The notes below the pieces were generated by a model that was given only the letters and a program-made list of their open reading frames with translations, had not been told where the DNA came from and did not search any database. From NCBI GenBank assembly GCA_036374835.1, contig DASUTB010000121.1, positions 1-6,469 on the forward strand: DNA of 6,469 nucleotides, in the 5' to 3' direction. Positions 1-5,663 of this stretch are shown in pieces. This stretch comes from DASUTB01 sp036374835. GTDB lineage: Bacteria; Actinomycetota; Actinomycetes; Jiangellales; Jiangellaceae. Numbering within the stretch: the stretch's first letter is position 1; each line of letters opens with the position of its first letter. The position numbers and the translations under genes were made by a program.

Positions 1-1
1 G

Positions 2-43
2 GCGAATGCCGAGTTCGATCTGGTGCAGGTCCCGGCACGCTGA
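2..43 (+). CDS. possible 3' end of a gene cut by the left edge
   Basis: Frame 2 reads ANAEFDLVQVPAR and then TGA (41-43). Ten of the 13 codons end in G or C and the residues are protein-like. Two hairpins follow within 75 bases, as expected after a gene end. Thirteen codons are too few to name a family. This could be the tail of a rightward gene whose body lies outside the window, or chance. Confidence 0.3.
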   Translation, partial: ANAEFDLVQVPAR

Positions 44-52
44 GACCGTCTC

Positions 53-115
53 ACAGCTCCACACCAGCGGTCCCGCCGAGCTGTACGGACCTGGGCGCCT
101 GGTGCTACCAGCGCC
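53..115 (+). terminator. two tandem hairpins, candidate terminator
   Basis: ACAGCTC (53-59) pairs perfectly with GAGCTGT (78-84). The 18-base loop contains a GCG/CGC sub-stem. A second, tighter hairpin follows: GGCGCCTGGT (94-103) pairs with ACCAGCGCC (107-115) across a GCT loop, with one bulged C. Neither has a T-run, which is common for actinobacterial terminators. They sit between a possible rightward gene end (43) and the leftward kinase gene, so they may terminate from either side. Confidence 0.4.
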
Positions 116-255
116 GAGGACGGACGCGAATGCCACGTCCATCGGTTCTCGTTGGGTAGCTGTCCGGCGCGAGGCAACCGCCGAGCCGCTGACTCCACAC
201 TGCTCGCACGCACGCTAGCAGGTGATCATTTGTTGGCGGGCACGCCGCGTCCAGC

Positions 256-286
256 GAGCCTGGGCTCTTGGCCTGAGTTGGGCCAA
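256..286 (-). terminator. paired hairpins after the kinase gene, candidate terminator
   Basis: Two adjoining perfect inverted repeats lie just past the kinase stop codon (300). TTGGCC (268-273) pairs with GGCCAA (281-286) across 7 bases. GAGCC (256-260) pairs with GGCTC (263-267) across 2 bases. No T-run follows. Position and structure suit a terminator for the leftward kinase transcript. The activity is inferred. Confidence 0.4.
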
Positions 287-299
287 TCAGTGTGGCGGC

Positions 300-1220
300 T
301 CAGCGCATTCCAGCCCGGCGGAGGCGTTCATCGGCTTCGTCTTGGGTCAAGGCGGTGACTGGCTGTCCGGCGGCGTGCTCCTGCTTGGCGTCGAAGGCCC
401 TCGTCCAGACGCCTGCGGCCCAGCAGCGCTGTAGCTGTTCGGGACTGAACGGCCGTCCGCGGGCGGTGGCGTAGGCATCGAGGAACTCGCTGGTCTCGGT
501 CACGGTGGGCAGCGCCGGGTAGAGGTAAATGGCTGCAGCCAGTCCGGCGATGACCGCTTCGCTGTCGGCGATCAGGCTGTCCCAGTCGTAGGCCACCAGC
601 AGCCGGTTGCCGTGCCAGCGCAGATTGTCCGTTATCCAGTCACTGTGCCCGATCACCGCCTGGTCCTGTCCGTCCCGTAGCTTGTGCCGAGCGGCCTGGC
701 CCGCCGCATCGATCCAGCCTGGCCCATCCACCTGGTTCAGGTCCACCTCCAGGTCCTCGGGCCATGGCCACAGCCCGCCCTGGCTGTGGTTCCATGCTGC
801 CCATGCTGGCGCGGGCGCTAGCGACGGCACTTGCTCGAGTGGCGGAGCCAGGTCCACCAGTTGCGCAAGCGCTGCGGCAAACGGCTCGGCGGTGCGGCCA
901 GCCTCGGGCAGCAGAACCCCACCTGTGACGTGGCTCTCGGCGGTCGCTTCATACTCACCGAGCGGTGCCGGGCCGGCCAGTGGCCGCGGGCAGGGATACC
1001 CGGAATCGAACAAGAGGCGCTGCACCACGGTGCAGGCAGTGATCCGCGGCGCGGCCGGGCGGACCCGCACCACGACCTCGCGCCCGTCGGCGAGCCGCGT
1101 TCCGATGACCCGGGTAAGGTGACCCGTTCGGAACAGCTCGCTTTCGGCCGGACTGCCCAGATGCAGCTCGCACCACGTGGCCAGGCTCGCCGCATCGACC
1201 GCAGGCAGTTCGAATGCCAT
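300..1220 (-). CDS. aminoglycoside-phosphotransferase-fold (APH/choline kinase) kinase
   Basis: 306 residues, a normal length for the APH/choline-kinase family of cytoplasmic, ATP-dependent small-molecule kinases. The catalytic loop is HSDWITDN (His192, Asp194, Asn199), matching the Brenner pattern HxDxxxxN. The metal-binding DxD follows as YDWDS (Asp212, Asp214). The N-lobe strand that normally carries the ATP-contacting lysine reads EVVVRVRP (48-55), with arginines instead, as in some uncharacterised relatives. The substrate cannot be told. The family includes aminoglycoside, macrolide, homoserine and hydroxyurea kinases, and many actinomycete members act on unknown metabolites, so a resistance role should not be assumed. 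The ATG start shares its A with the TGA of a small upstream ORF (TGATG), which suggests translational coupling, and I see no clear Shine-Dalgarno. Paired hairpins follow the stop. Confidence 0.85.
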   Translation of the reverse strand: MAFELPAVDAASLATWCELHLGSPAESELFRTGHLTRVIGTRLADGREVVVRVRPAAPRITACTVVQRLLFDSGYPCPRPLAGPAPLGEYEATAESHVTGGVLLPEAGRTAEPFAAALAQLVDLAPPLEQVPSLAPAPAWAAWNHSQGGLWPWPEDLEVDLNQVDGPGWIDAAGQAARHKLRDGQDQAVIGHSDWITDNLRWHGNRLLVAYDWDSLIADSEAVIAGLAAAIYLYPALPTVTETSEFLDAYATARGRPFSPEQLQRCWAAGVWTRAFDAKQEHAAGQPVTALTQDEADERLRRAGMR

Positions 1221-1369
1221 CAGGCCACGTCCGCGGGGACGGCGACGACCATCACGAGCCGGCCATCGTCCAGCCTGAAGGTCTGGGTTTCACCGACCGC
1301 AAGGGAAACAAGTTCGAACCGAACGGACACCGGGATCTCCCATCGCTCCTGCCTTCCCGGCCGTGGCAC
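1220..1369 (-). CDS. small ORF overlapping the kinase start (36-49 aa, unknown)
   Basis: A short leftward ORF. Its TGA (1222-1220) overlaps the kinase ATG as TGATG, a classic coupling arrangement. From the upstream GTG (1369) it encodes 49 residues. A second in-frame GTG (1330) gives 36 residues, VSVRFELVSLAVGETQTFRL followed by DDGRLVMVVAVPADVA, and is preceded by GGGAG with a 6-base gap, so it is the better start. About three quarters of codons end in G or C. Residues alternate as in beta strands, with no membrane segment, signal peptide or cysteines. I do not recognise the family. It could be a small partner of the kinase, a leader peptide, or a chance ORF. The overlap and composition make it worth listing. 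Confidence 0.4.
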   Translation of the reverse strand: MPRPGRQERWEIPVSVRFELVSLAVGETQTFRLDDGRLVMVVAVPADVA

Positions 1370-1466
1370 TCGGGAAGGCCGTCAAGGGCGCCGGAGATAT
1401 TCGACCATCCCAATCCGGTCGTGTCGACTGGACAACATGGCTCGAAACTGCTCAGTGCAGAGCGAA

Positions 1467-1479
1467 TAGCGTGTGACCC
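1467..1479 (+). promoter_or_regulatory. -10 element for a leaderless acetyltransferase mRNA
   Basis: TAGCGT (1467-1472) fits the actinobacterial -10 pattern TANNNT and ends 7 bases before the ATG at 1480, the spacing expected when transcription starts at the A of ATG. No Shine-Dalgarno precedes the ATG, which agrees with a leaderless message. No convincing -35 box is visible. Confidence 0.4.
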
Positions 1480-1971
1480 ATGTGGATTCGTGATGCCGAA
1501 CCGAGCGACTGGCCGGCTATCTGGGCGCTCGCCCGTCCGATCGTCGCCGCCGGTGAGACGTACCCGTGGCCGCGTGACACATCCGAGGAGTGGGTGCGCT
1601 CGTATTGGATGGACAAGGTGTCGCCCGGGTCGGTCCTGGTGGCCGAGGTGGACGGGCAGGTGGCCGGCACCGTCGAGATTCACCCCAACCTGCCCGGCCA
1701 GGGCTCGCATGTGGCCAACGCGGGGTTCATGGTGGACCCGGCGTTCCAGGGCCGTGGCGTGGGCCGGGCGCTCGGCGAGGCGGCGCTCGACCGGGCCGCC
1801 AGGGACGGCTTCCACGCGATGCAGTTCAACGCCGTCGTTGAAACCAACACCCAGGCCGTGAAGCTCTGGCACGCGCTGGGTTTCGAGACCCTTGCGGTTG
1901 TCCCCGACGCATTCAACCACCCCGTCCACGGGCTCGTCGGTCTGCACATCATGTACAAGCGCCTGTCGTAG
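1480..1971 (+). CDS. GNAT-family N-acetyltransferase
   Basis: 163 residues, full length for a GNAT (PF00583/PF13302-type) enzyme that transfers the acetyl group of acetyl-CoA to an amine, in the cytoplasm. Motif A, the pyrophosphate-binding loop, is clear: FMVDPAFQGRGVGRAL (83-98), with the Q/R-x-x-G-x-G core at 90-95. Motif B follows: ETNTQAVKLWHALGFE (121-136), with the asparagine and LGF typical of the amino-acid or antibiotic N-acyltransferase branch. The C-terminal strand FNHPVHGLVGLHIMYKRL (145-162) is also usual there. The substrate is unknown; an amino acid, a herbicide-like compound or a protein N-terminus are all possible. The gene stands alone, divergent from the kinase, and appears leaderless. 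A decayed relative of its last third lies at 4517-4612. Confidence 0.88.
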   Translation: MWIRDAEPSDWPAIWALARPIVAAGETYPWPRDTSEEWVRSYWMDKVSPGSVLVAEVDGQVAGTVEIHPNLPGQGSHVANAGFMVDPAFQGRGVGRALGEAALDRAARDGFHAMQFNAVVETNTQAVKLWHALGFETLAVVPDAFNHPVHGLVGLHIMYKRLS

Positions 1972-2328
1972 TGAGCCGCGAGCGTCAGCGGGATGGCACC
2001 GCGGCACAGTAACGGAGTGATCTCACTTGAGCCGGCCAGGAAATTGCGAGCGGCCGGTGGCCGCTGGGAGCCGGCCACGGTGCCAGGTTCGCTGCCTGAT
2101 GAAGATCGTTGTCCAGGGCACTTCGTGTTCGCCGGGCTATTGATCATCACGTTTTCCCTGCTCGCTGCAGGAGTCTTGCAGCTCTCGTCAGCCTGAACAA
2201 TCCCACCCAATCCGATAAATGAATACGGATCAATCGGTGCCCCGCACTCTTGGATTCGTCCGGGGGCTGTGGTAGGCAAGGGGCGATCAAGTAGCAATGG
2301 CGCTTCTTTGTCGAGGGGTGGGGGACCC
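1972..2328. other. structured non-coding gap between acetyltransferase and nuclease-like gene
   Basis: No gene is well supported here. A 10-base direct repeat GAGCCGGCCA (2029-2038, 2068-2077) brackets a perfect hairpin (2049-2065). Another hairpin, GCTGCA/TGCAGC, spans 2164-2182. An AT-rich patch around 2210-2230, where ATCCG and CGGAT flank 11 AT-rich bases, is the likeliest promoter or operator zone for the next gene, although no clean -35/-10 pair is visible. A 67-codon ORF (1993-2196) ends in a hydrophobic stretch (GHFVFAGLLIITFSLLAAGV) but has weak codon bias, lacks a ribosome site and runs through the hairpin. Confidence 0.5.
2049..2065 (+). terminator. perfect GC hairpin, candidate acetyltransferase terminator
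   Basis: AGCGGCC (2049-2055) pairs perfectly with GGCCGCT (2059-2065) across a GGT loop, 78 bases past the acetyltransferase stop. The stem is strong but has no T-run. It lies inside a pair of GAGCCGGCCA direct repeats. Termination is inferred. Confidence 0.4.
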
Positions 2329-3670
2329 ATGGATCGACCGGCGTTTCTGGAATCGGGGGAGCAGGCACGGCTGATCCCGGTGGCGGCTGACAGCGGCAAG
2401 GAGGTGCGGGCCGCGTCGATTCTCATGGCTGCGCTCTCGGCGGTGCCGCCATTTGCCCAGGTGATGCTCGGACCGCTGGGCCAACGACTCGGAAAAGCGG
2501 GCACGTCTCGACTGCTATACCGAGGTGGTTCTGGCAGCTGGTCTCAGCGACGCCGGGAAGATCCGCCCGGACGGATTGATGGTACTCGACGGTGGGCGTG
2601 GCCGTGAGTGGCGCTGTCTGGTCGAGGCAAAGATCGGCCGTGCGGCGGTCGACCAGGAGCAGCTCACCACATATCTGGCACTTGCCCGCAAATGCGGGAT
2701 CGATGGTGTGCTCACGGTGTCCAATCAGTTCGTGGCGTTGCCGACCCATTCGCCGGTCAAGATCGCCAAGAGTGCGAGCCGAGGTGTCCAGACGTATCAC
2801 TGGTCCTGGATCTCGGTGCTGACCAATGCCGAGTTGCTGCTGGGTGAGGACAGCTTCGATCATCCCGAGCAGCGCTACCTCCTGTCGGAGGTGGTGCGCT
2901 ACTTCGCGCACCCGAGCGTTTCCGTAGCGACGTTCGATCGGATGAACCCCGAATGGAAGGAACTCAACTCCAAGGTCCAAGCCGGTGTCCGGTTGGCGAA
3001 GTCGGCTCCGGAGGTGGAGGCGAGCGTCGCCGCCTGGCATCAGGAGTGCCGCGATCTGAGCCTCCTGATGAGCCGTACGCTGAACCGGCCAGTGCGCCAG
3101 CGCCTCTCCCGTGCGCACGCGGAGGAGCCCTTCGCGCGGGTTAAGGATGAGAGCGAGCATTTGGTGAGCAAGCACGAACTGCGCTCCGTCCTGGAGGTTC
3201 CGGACGCCGCGGCTCCGCTGGTGGTCACGGCGGATCTACAACGGCGTTGTATCTCTGTCTCGGCTTCGCTCACAGCTCCCCAGGACAAACAACGTGCGTC
3301 GAGCCGGATCAACTGGTTGCTGCGTCAGCTTGTCAAGTCGGACCCTGCTGAACTCCATGTCCGCGCACACTGGCCCGGCCGGGCGCCGGACACCCAGGCG
3401 CCGTTGGCCGCCCTGCGCGAGAATCCCGGCCTGCTGGAGCCGGAGAACCGCTCGCTGGTGCCGACCCAATTCGACGTGCTGCTGATTTCGGACATCGCGG
3501 GCCGATTCGCGGGAACGAAGACCTTCATCGAACTCCTTGAAGACGTCGTCCCACGGTTCTACGAGCAGGTGGGCCAGCATCTACGGGCATACGTTGCCCC
3601 GCCGCCGAAGCCTCGGCCCGCCGTGCCTGAGGAGGATGGCGAGCAGGCGCCGGTGACGCCTGCTGGATGA
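2329..3670 (+). CDS. PD-(D/E)XK nuclease-like protein, interrupted by a +1 frameshift
   Basis: Two frames make one protein. Frame 1 from ATG 2329 (preceded by a G-rich GGGGG, 2320-2324) reads MDRPAFLESGEQARLIPV and on to LGPLGQRLGK. Frame 2 continues as RARLDCYTEVVLAAGL and runs to TGA at 3670. Removing one A from the A4 run at 2493-2496 joins them into 446 residues. The joined N-terminus fits the actinobacterial family as I recall it: GE-ARLIPV, then KE-R-ASI, then TEVV before RPDG. The restored protein has a PD-(D/E)XK core: RPDG (Asp81), VEAKIG (Glu99, Lys101), then QLTTYLALAR (Gln111, Tyr115). A conserved C-terminal region of unknown role contains INWLLRQL and HWPGRAPDTQAPL, then a Pro/Glu-rich tail. 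If the shift is real and unrepaired, a GTG at 2525 would give 381 residues that keep Asp, Glu and Lys but lose the first 65. The substrate is unknown. Confidence 0.72.
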
Positions 3671-3841
3671 GGTGCTCGTCAGCAACATCTGCTCGAACCC
3701 GATGTCGGCTCGTGCTCGCTGTGGCGACCGGACGAGGACAAGCTACTCTGATCGAGAAGCGCCGCAGTTCCGTGGAGTCGGACGCATACCCTGATAGGCG
3801 ATGCCGGCCTGGCTATGTGGTGAGGTCCGTCAGAATGAACC

Positions 3842-4132
3842 TCAAGCGCGTGGCTTGACGTTTACAACCAAGTCGGCGTCGAGCGCGTCGGCGAGTCGAC
3901 TTAGCACTGGCAGGGTTGGCATGGTGCCGCCGGCTTCGAAGCGTGCTACCGCGGATTGGGTCATGTCGCAGCGGTGCCCGAGTTCACTCTGGCTCCACCC
4001 GTGCTGCTCGCGGAGTTGGCGGACCGCGCGGCCGAGTTCGTAAGCGAGCGCGGTCGCGGCATAGGACTCTTGAGCGTCGGGCTCGCGCATCCGGCGATCG
4101 CGTAGCGTTGCCCAGTCAGCGCGCTTAACCAT
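3842..4132 (-). CDS. XRE-family antitoxin (HigA-like)
   Basis: 96 residues. An N-terminal linker (1-30, including WATLRDRRM) is followed by a Cro/C1-type helix-turn-helix at about 34-88: LGRAVRQLREQHGWSQSELG, then MTQSAVARFEAGG (recognition helix around 57-66), then PTLPVLSRLADAL. The end, DADLVVNVKP, is a short strand common in HigA2-type antitoxins. It should bind and neutralise the toxin encoded just upstream and repress their shared promoter. Its ATG lies inside the toxin's last codons (8-base overlap, 4125-4132), so the two are translationally coupled. The order is toxin first, as in higBA. The 3' end converges on the nuclease-like gene across 171 bases in which I see no clear gene or terminator. 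Confidence 0.87.
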   Translation of the reverse strand: MVKRADWATLRDRRMREPDAQESYAATALAYELGRAVRQLREQHGWSQSELGHRCDMTQSAVARFEAGGTMPTLPVLSRLADALDADLVVNVKPRA

Positions 4133-4478
4133 TGCTGTCCTCCTCGACCGTGTGCGCCGTCTCGATGCACCGCTTCAGCGCACGTCTCGCCCGTGCGATC
4201 TCTCGCCGTTCCCGCATTCGCGTCTTTGCGAATACGGTGAGCAGGATGATCCGCCGTCCCGGTGCAATCCAGTACGTAACGCGTACTGCTCGTTGCTCCA
4301 GGTGGAAGCGGAGTTCTCGGAGCTTGCCGTCGAGCTGCCGCGTGTACGGCTCGCCAAGCAGCGGCCCGTTCGCCGCCAAGAGGTCGACGTAGAACGCTGT
4401 TGCCGCGAACTTCTCGGTCGGCAGAGCCTCCAGCCAGTCCCGGACCTCCGGTTCCAACTCCACGCTACCCCAATCCAT
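4125..4478 (-). CDS. RelE/HigB-type toxin (phage Gp49-like)
   Basis: 117 residues from ATG 4478. The frame stays open to a GTG at 4502, but the ATG is preferred because TAGCAT lies 7 bases upstream and because family members start just before the first helix. Visible signatures of the Gp49/HigB branch of the RelE superfamily are VRDWLEALP (12-20), RQLDGKLRELRFHLEQRAVRVTYW (47-70, split here as RQLDGKLRELRF and RVTYW), RRIILLTVFAKTRMRERREI (75-94) and a basic C-terminal helix ARARRALKR. Such toxins cut mRNA at the ribosome when freed from their antitoxin. Basic residues in the FAKTRMRERRE segment are the likely RNA contacts. It overlaps the XRE antitoxin by 8 bases. It is probably autoregulated through the palindrome at 4474-4495. 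Confidence 0.85.
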   Translation of the reverse strand: MDWGSVELEPEVRDWLEALPTEKFAATAFYVDLLAANGPLLGEPYTRQLDGKLRELRFHLEQRAVRVTYWIAPGRRIILLTVFAKTRMRERREIARARRALKRCIETAHTVEEDSNG

Positions 4479-4495
4479 AGCGTAGATGCTATGGA
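4474..4495 (-). promoter_or_regulatory. toxin-antitoxin promoter and palindromic operator
   Basis: TCCATAGC (4474-4481) and GCTATGGA (4488-4495) form a perfect 8-base inverted repeat with a 6-base spacer, a size that suits an XRE dimer. On the minus strand one arm holds the -10 candidate TAGCAT (4491-4486), which ends 7 bases before the toxin ATG. The other arm covers the ATG itself. Binding by the antitoxin would therefore block both promoter and start. A second palindrome, AGTGCACT (4496-4503), abuts it. No clear -35 box is visible. Confidence 0.6.
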
Positions 4496-4516
4496 AGTGC
4501 ACTGACAGTTCGGCGT

Positions 4517-4612
4517 ACGCGCTGGGTTTCGAGATCCGCGGTTGTCTCTGAGGGCTTCCGGCGTCCCGTTCACGGGCTCGTCGGCCTGCGCATCATGCAT
4601 ACGCGCCGCTGA
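4517..4612 (+). pseudogene. decayed 3' fragment of a GNAT acetyltransferase gene
   Basis: This stretch aligns with the end of the intact acetyltransferase gene (1871-1971). The first 18 bases, ACGCGCTGGGTTTCGAGA, are identical (1871-1888 and 4517-4534), and so is CACGGGCTCGTCGG (1927-1940 and 4571-4584). By eye about three quarters of all positions match. Two bases are missing at about 4537, shifting the frame. Allowing for that it reads ALGFEI, then AVVSEGFRRPVHGLVGLRIM, then HTRR and stop, against ALGFETLAVVPDAFNHPVHG and LVGLHIMYKRLS in the intact enzyme. Amino-acid matches with many base changes suggest an old paralogue or ortholog, not a fresh copy. The 5' two thirds are gone, and the toxin-antitoxin promoter begins within about 20 bases. 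Its 3' end overlaps the last codons of the ADP-ribosylglycohydrolase gene on the other strand. Confidence 0.8.
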
Positions 4613-5564
4613 GCCGCTCGGCTGCGCTGCTGAACTCGGCGGCGAACTGGAGGACGGCGATCCATCGAGTCGGAATGGCGTCAACTCCGTCCCGTGCACC
4701 GAGCAGTCCGCCCGCGATCGCGCCGTTGGTGTCGGTGTCGTTGCCCAGCCGGATGACATCGACGAGAACGTTGGGGAAGCTGCGCCGGTCGAGAGCAGCG
4801 GCGACGGCCAGGGTGAGCGAATCGAGGACATAGCCGGCACCGCCGTCGGGCAGCGGTATTTCCCCGGTCGCGGCCATGAGACGCAGGTCTAGCTCTTGCC
4901 CGTGCTGAATCGCCGCAGCGACGTCGGCAGAGCCCAGCTCGGCTGCGGTCTCCCGGCCCGCGTGGACGGCATCAGCCGGCACGGCACCGCCGAGCAGCGT
5001 GGCGGCGATCTCGTTGTAAACGGCGCACGCGGCGGTACACCGCGGATCGTCATGGGTAATGGCGGAGATCTCGATGGACTCCCGAATGCGACGCTCCCGG
5101 TCGTGCACGGCGAGCGCGGTCGGGATGCACCGCATGAGCGAGCCGTTGCCGGCGCGGCCGATTCCTGCACCGGCGGCGCGGGGATCGCGGGTGGAGCGGT
5201 AACGCTCGAGGCCGGAGCTGGTCGCGGCTCCGATGTCGCGAGGACGTTGCCCGGCGACCCGTCCGGGCCACTGTCCGTCCAGCCAGTCGAGCATCGCATC
5301 GGCAGCGACCGCGACGACGTCATCGCCGGGTTCGAGGTATGCGAGCAGCACTGCGCGTGTTAGGTCGGTGTCGTCCGTGGCGTGCCCGGCTGGCCAGTCG
5401 AACGGGCCGCCACCGACGATGTCCGTCAGACCGTCCGGGTAGAGATCTCTGATCCTCGACCACGAATGGAACTCCAGGGTGGCTCCGAGTGCATCGCCGG
5501 CGTGGACACCGAGCAGTGCGCCCGCCGTGCGGTCGGCACGGGATGGAGCGTCGCGGCCGTTCAT
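4593..5564 (-). CDS. ADP-ribosylglycohydrolase family protein (ARH/DraG-like)
   Basis: 323 residues, a full-length all-helical ADP-ribosylglycohydrolase (PF03747) that removes ADP-ribose from proteins or small molecules using two Mg2+ ions. In order: GALLGVHAGDALGATLEF (15-32), the usual opening helix and loop; ATDDTDLT (62-69), the first metal site (Thr63, Asp64, Asp65); GNGSLMR (139-145), the ribose loop; THDDPRC (170-176); and LGNDTDTNGAIAGGLLGA (273-290), the second metal site (Asp276, Asp278, Thr279). All expected metal ligands are present, so the enzyme looks active. The frame has an in-frame stop 15 bases before the ATG, which fixes the start. No Shine-Dalgarno is evident. No ADP-ribosyltransferase is in the window, so its partner or substrate is unknown. 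The last seven or so codons run over the acetyltransferase relic. Confidence 0.9.
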   Translation of the reverse strand: MNGRDAPSRADRTAGALLGVHAGDALGATLEFHSWSRIRDLYPDGLTDIVGGGPFDWPAGHATDDTDLTRAVLLAYLEPGDDVVAVAADAMLDWLDGQWPGRVAGQRPRDIGAATSSGLERYRSTRDPRAAGAGIGRAGNGSLMRCIPTALAVHDRERRIRESIEISAITHDDPRCTAACAVYNEIAATLLGGAVPADAVHAGRETAAELGSADVAAAIQHGQELDLRLMAATGEIPLPDGGAGYVLDSLTLAVAAALDRRSFPNVLVDVIRLGNDTDTNGAIAGGLLGARDGVDAIPTRWIAVLQFAAEFSSAAERLSGAYA

Positions 5565-5663
5565 CAGACCCGCAGATCAGGCTGCATGATCATTTGGTCG
5601 GGCAACTGCGTACATCTGAATCCACGACTGATTCTCCTGTCGCCGTGAGCGAGCTAGGGCCAG

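Noticed and set aside
223..232. TGATCATTTG also found at 5587-5596
   Set aside because: A single 10-base match with little flanking similarity. Likely chance.
831..1469. 212-codon rightward ORF across the kinase gene and its upstream region
   Set aside because: Antisense to the kinase for most of its length. Composition is Arg/Gly/Pro-rich with no domain, and the kinase frame carries clear motifs.
1252..2007. 251-codon leftward ORF over the acetyltransferase
   Set aside because: Antisense shadow of a strong GNAT gene, common in high-GC DNA, with no recognisable domain.
1993..2196. 67-codon ORF with a C-terminal hydrophobic stretch
   Set aside because: No ribosome site, weak codon bias, and it crosses a perfect hairpin that looks like a terminator. 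Left as a note in the gap entry.
2423..3175. 250-codon leftward ORF over the nuclease-like gene
   Set aside because: Antisense shadow of the frame that carries the PD-(D/E)XK motifs. No family signature.
3667..3858. 63-codon ORF whose ATG overlaps the nuclease-like gene stop (ATGA)
   Set aside because: The overlap is tempting, but third-position GC is only about 60 percent, the product is Arg/Cys-rich and motif-free, and it runs antisense into the antitoxin end.
4125..4502. Longer toxin form from the GTG at 4502
   Set aside because: It would place the palindrome and -10 candidate inside the coding region. The ATG at 4478 fits the promoter spacing and family length better.
4175..4840. 221-codon leftward ORF spanning the toxin and the glycohydrolase end
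   Set aside because: Ser/Arg/Pro-rich shadow frame crossing two real genes and the acetyltransferase relic.
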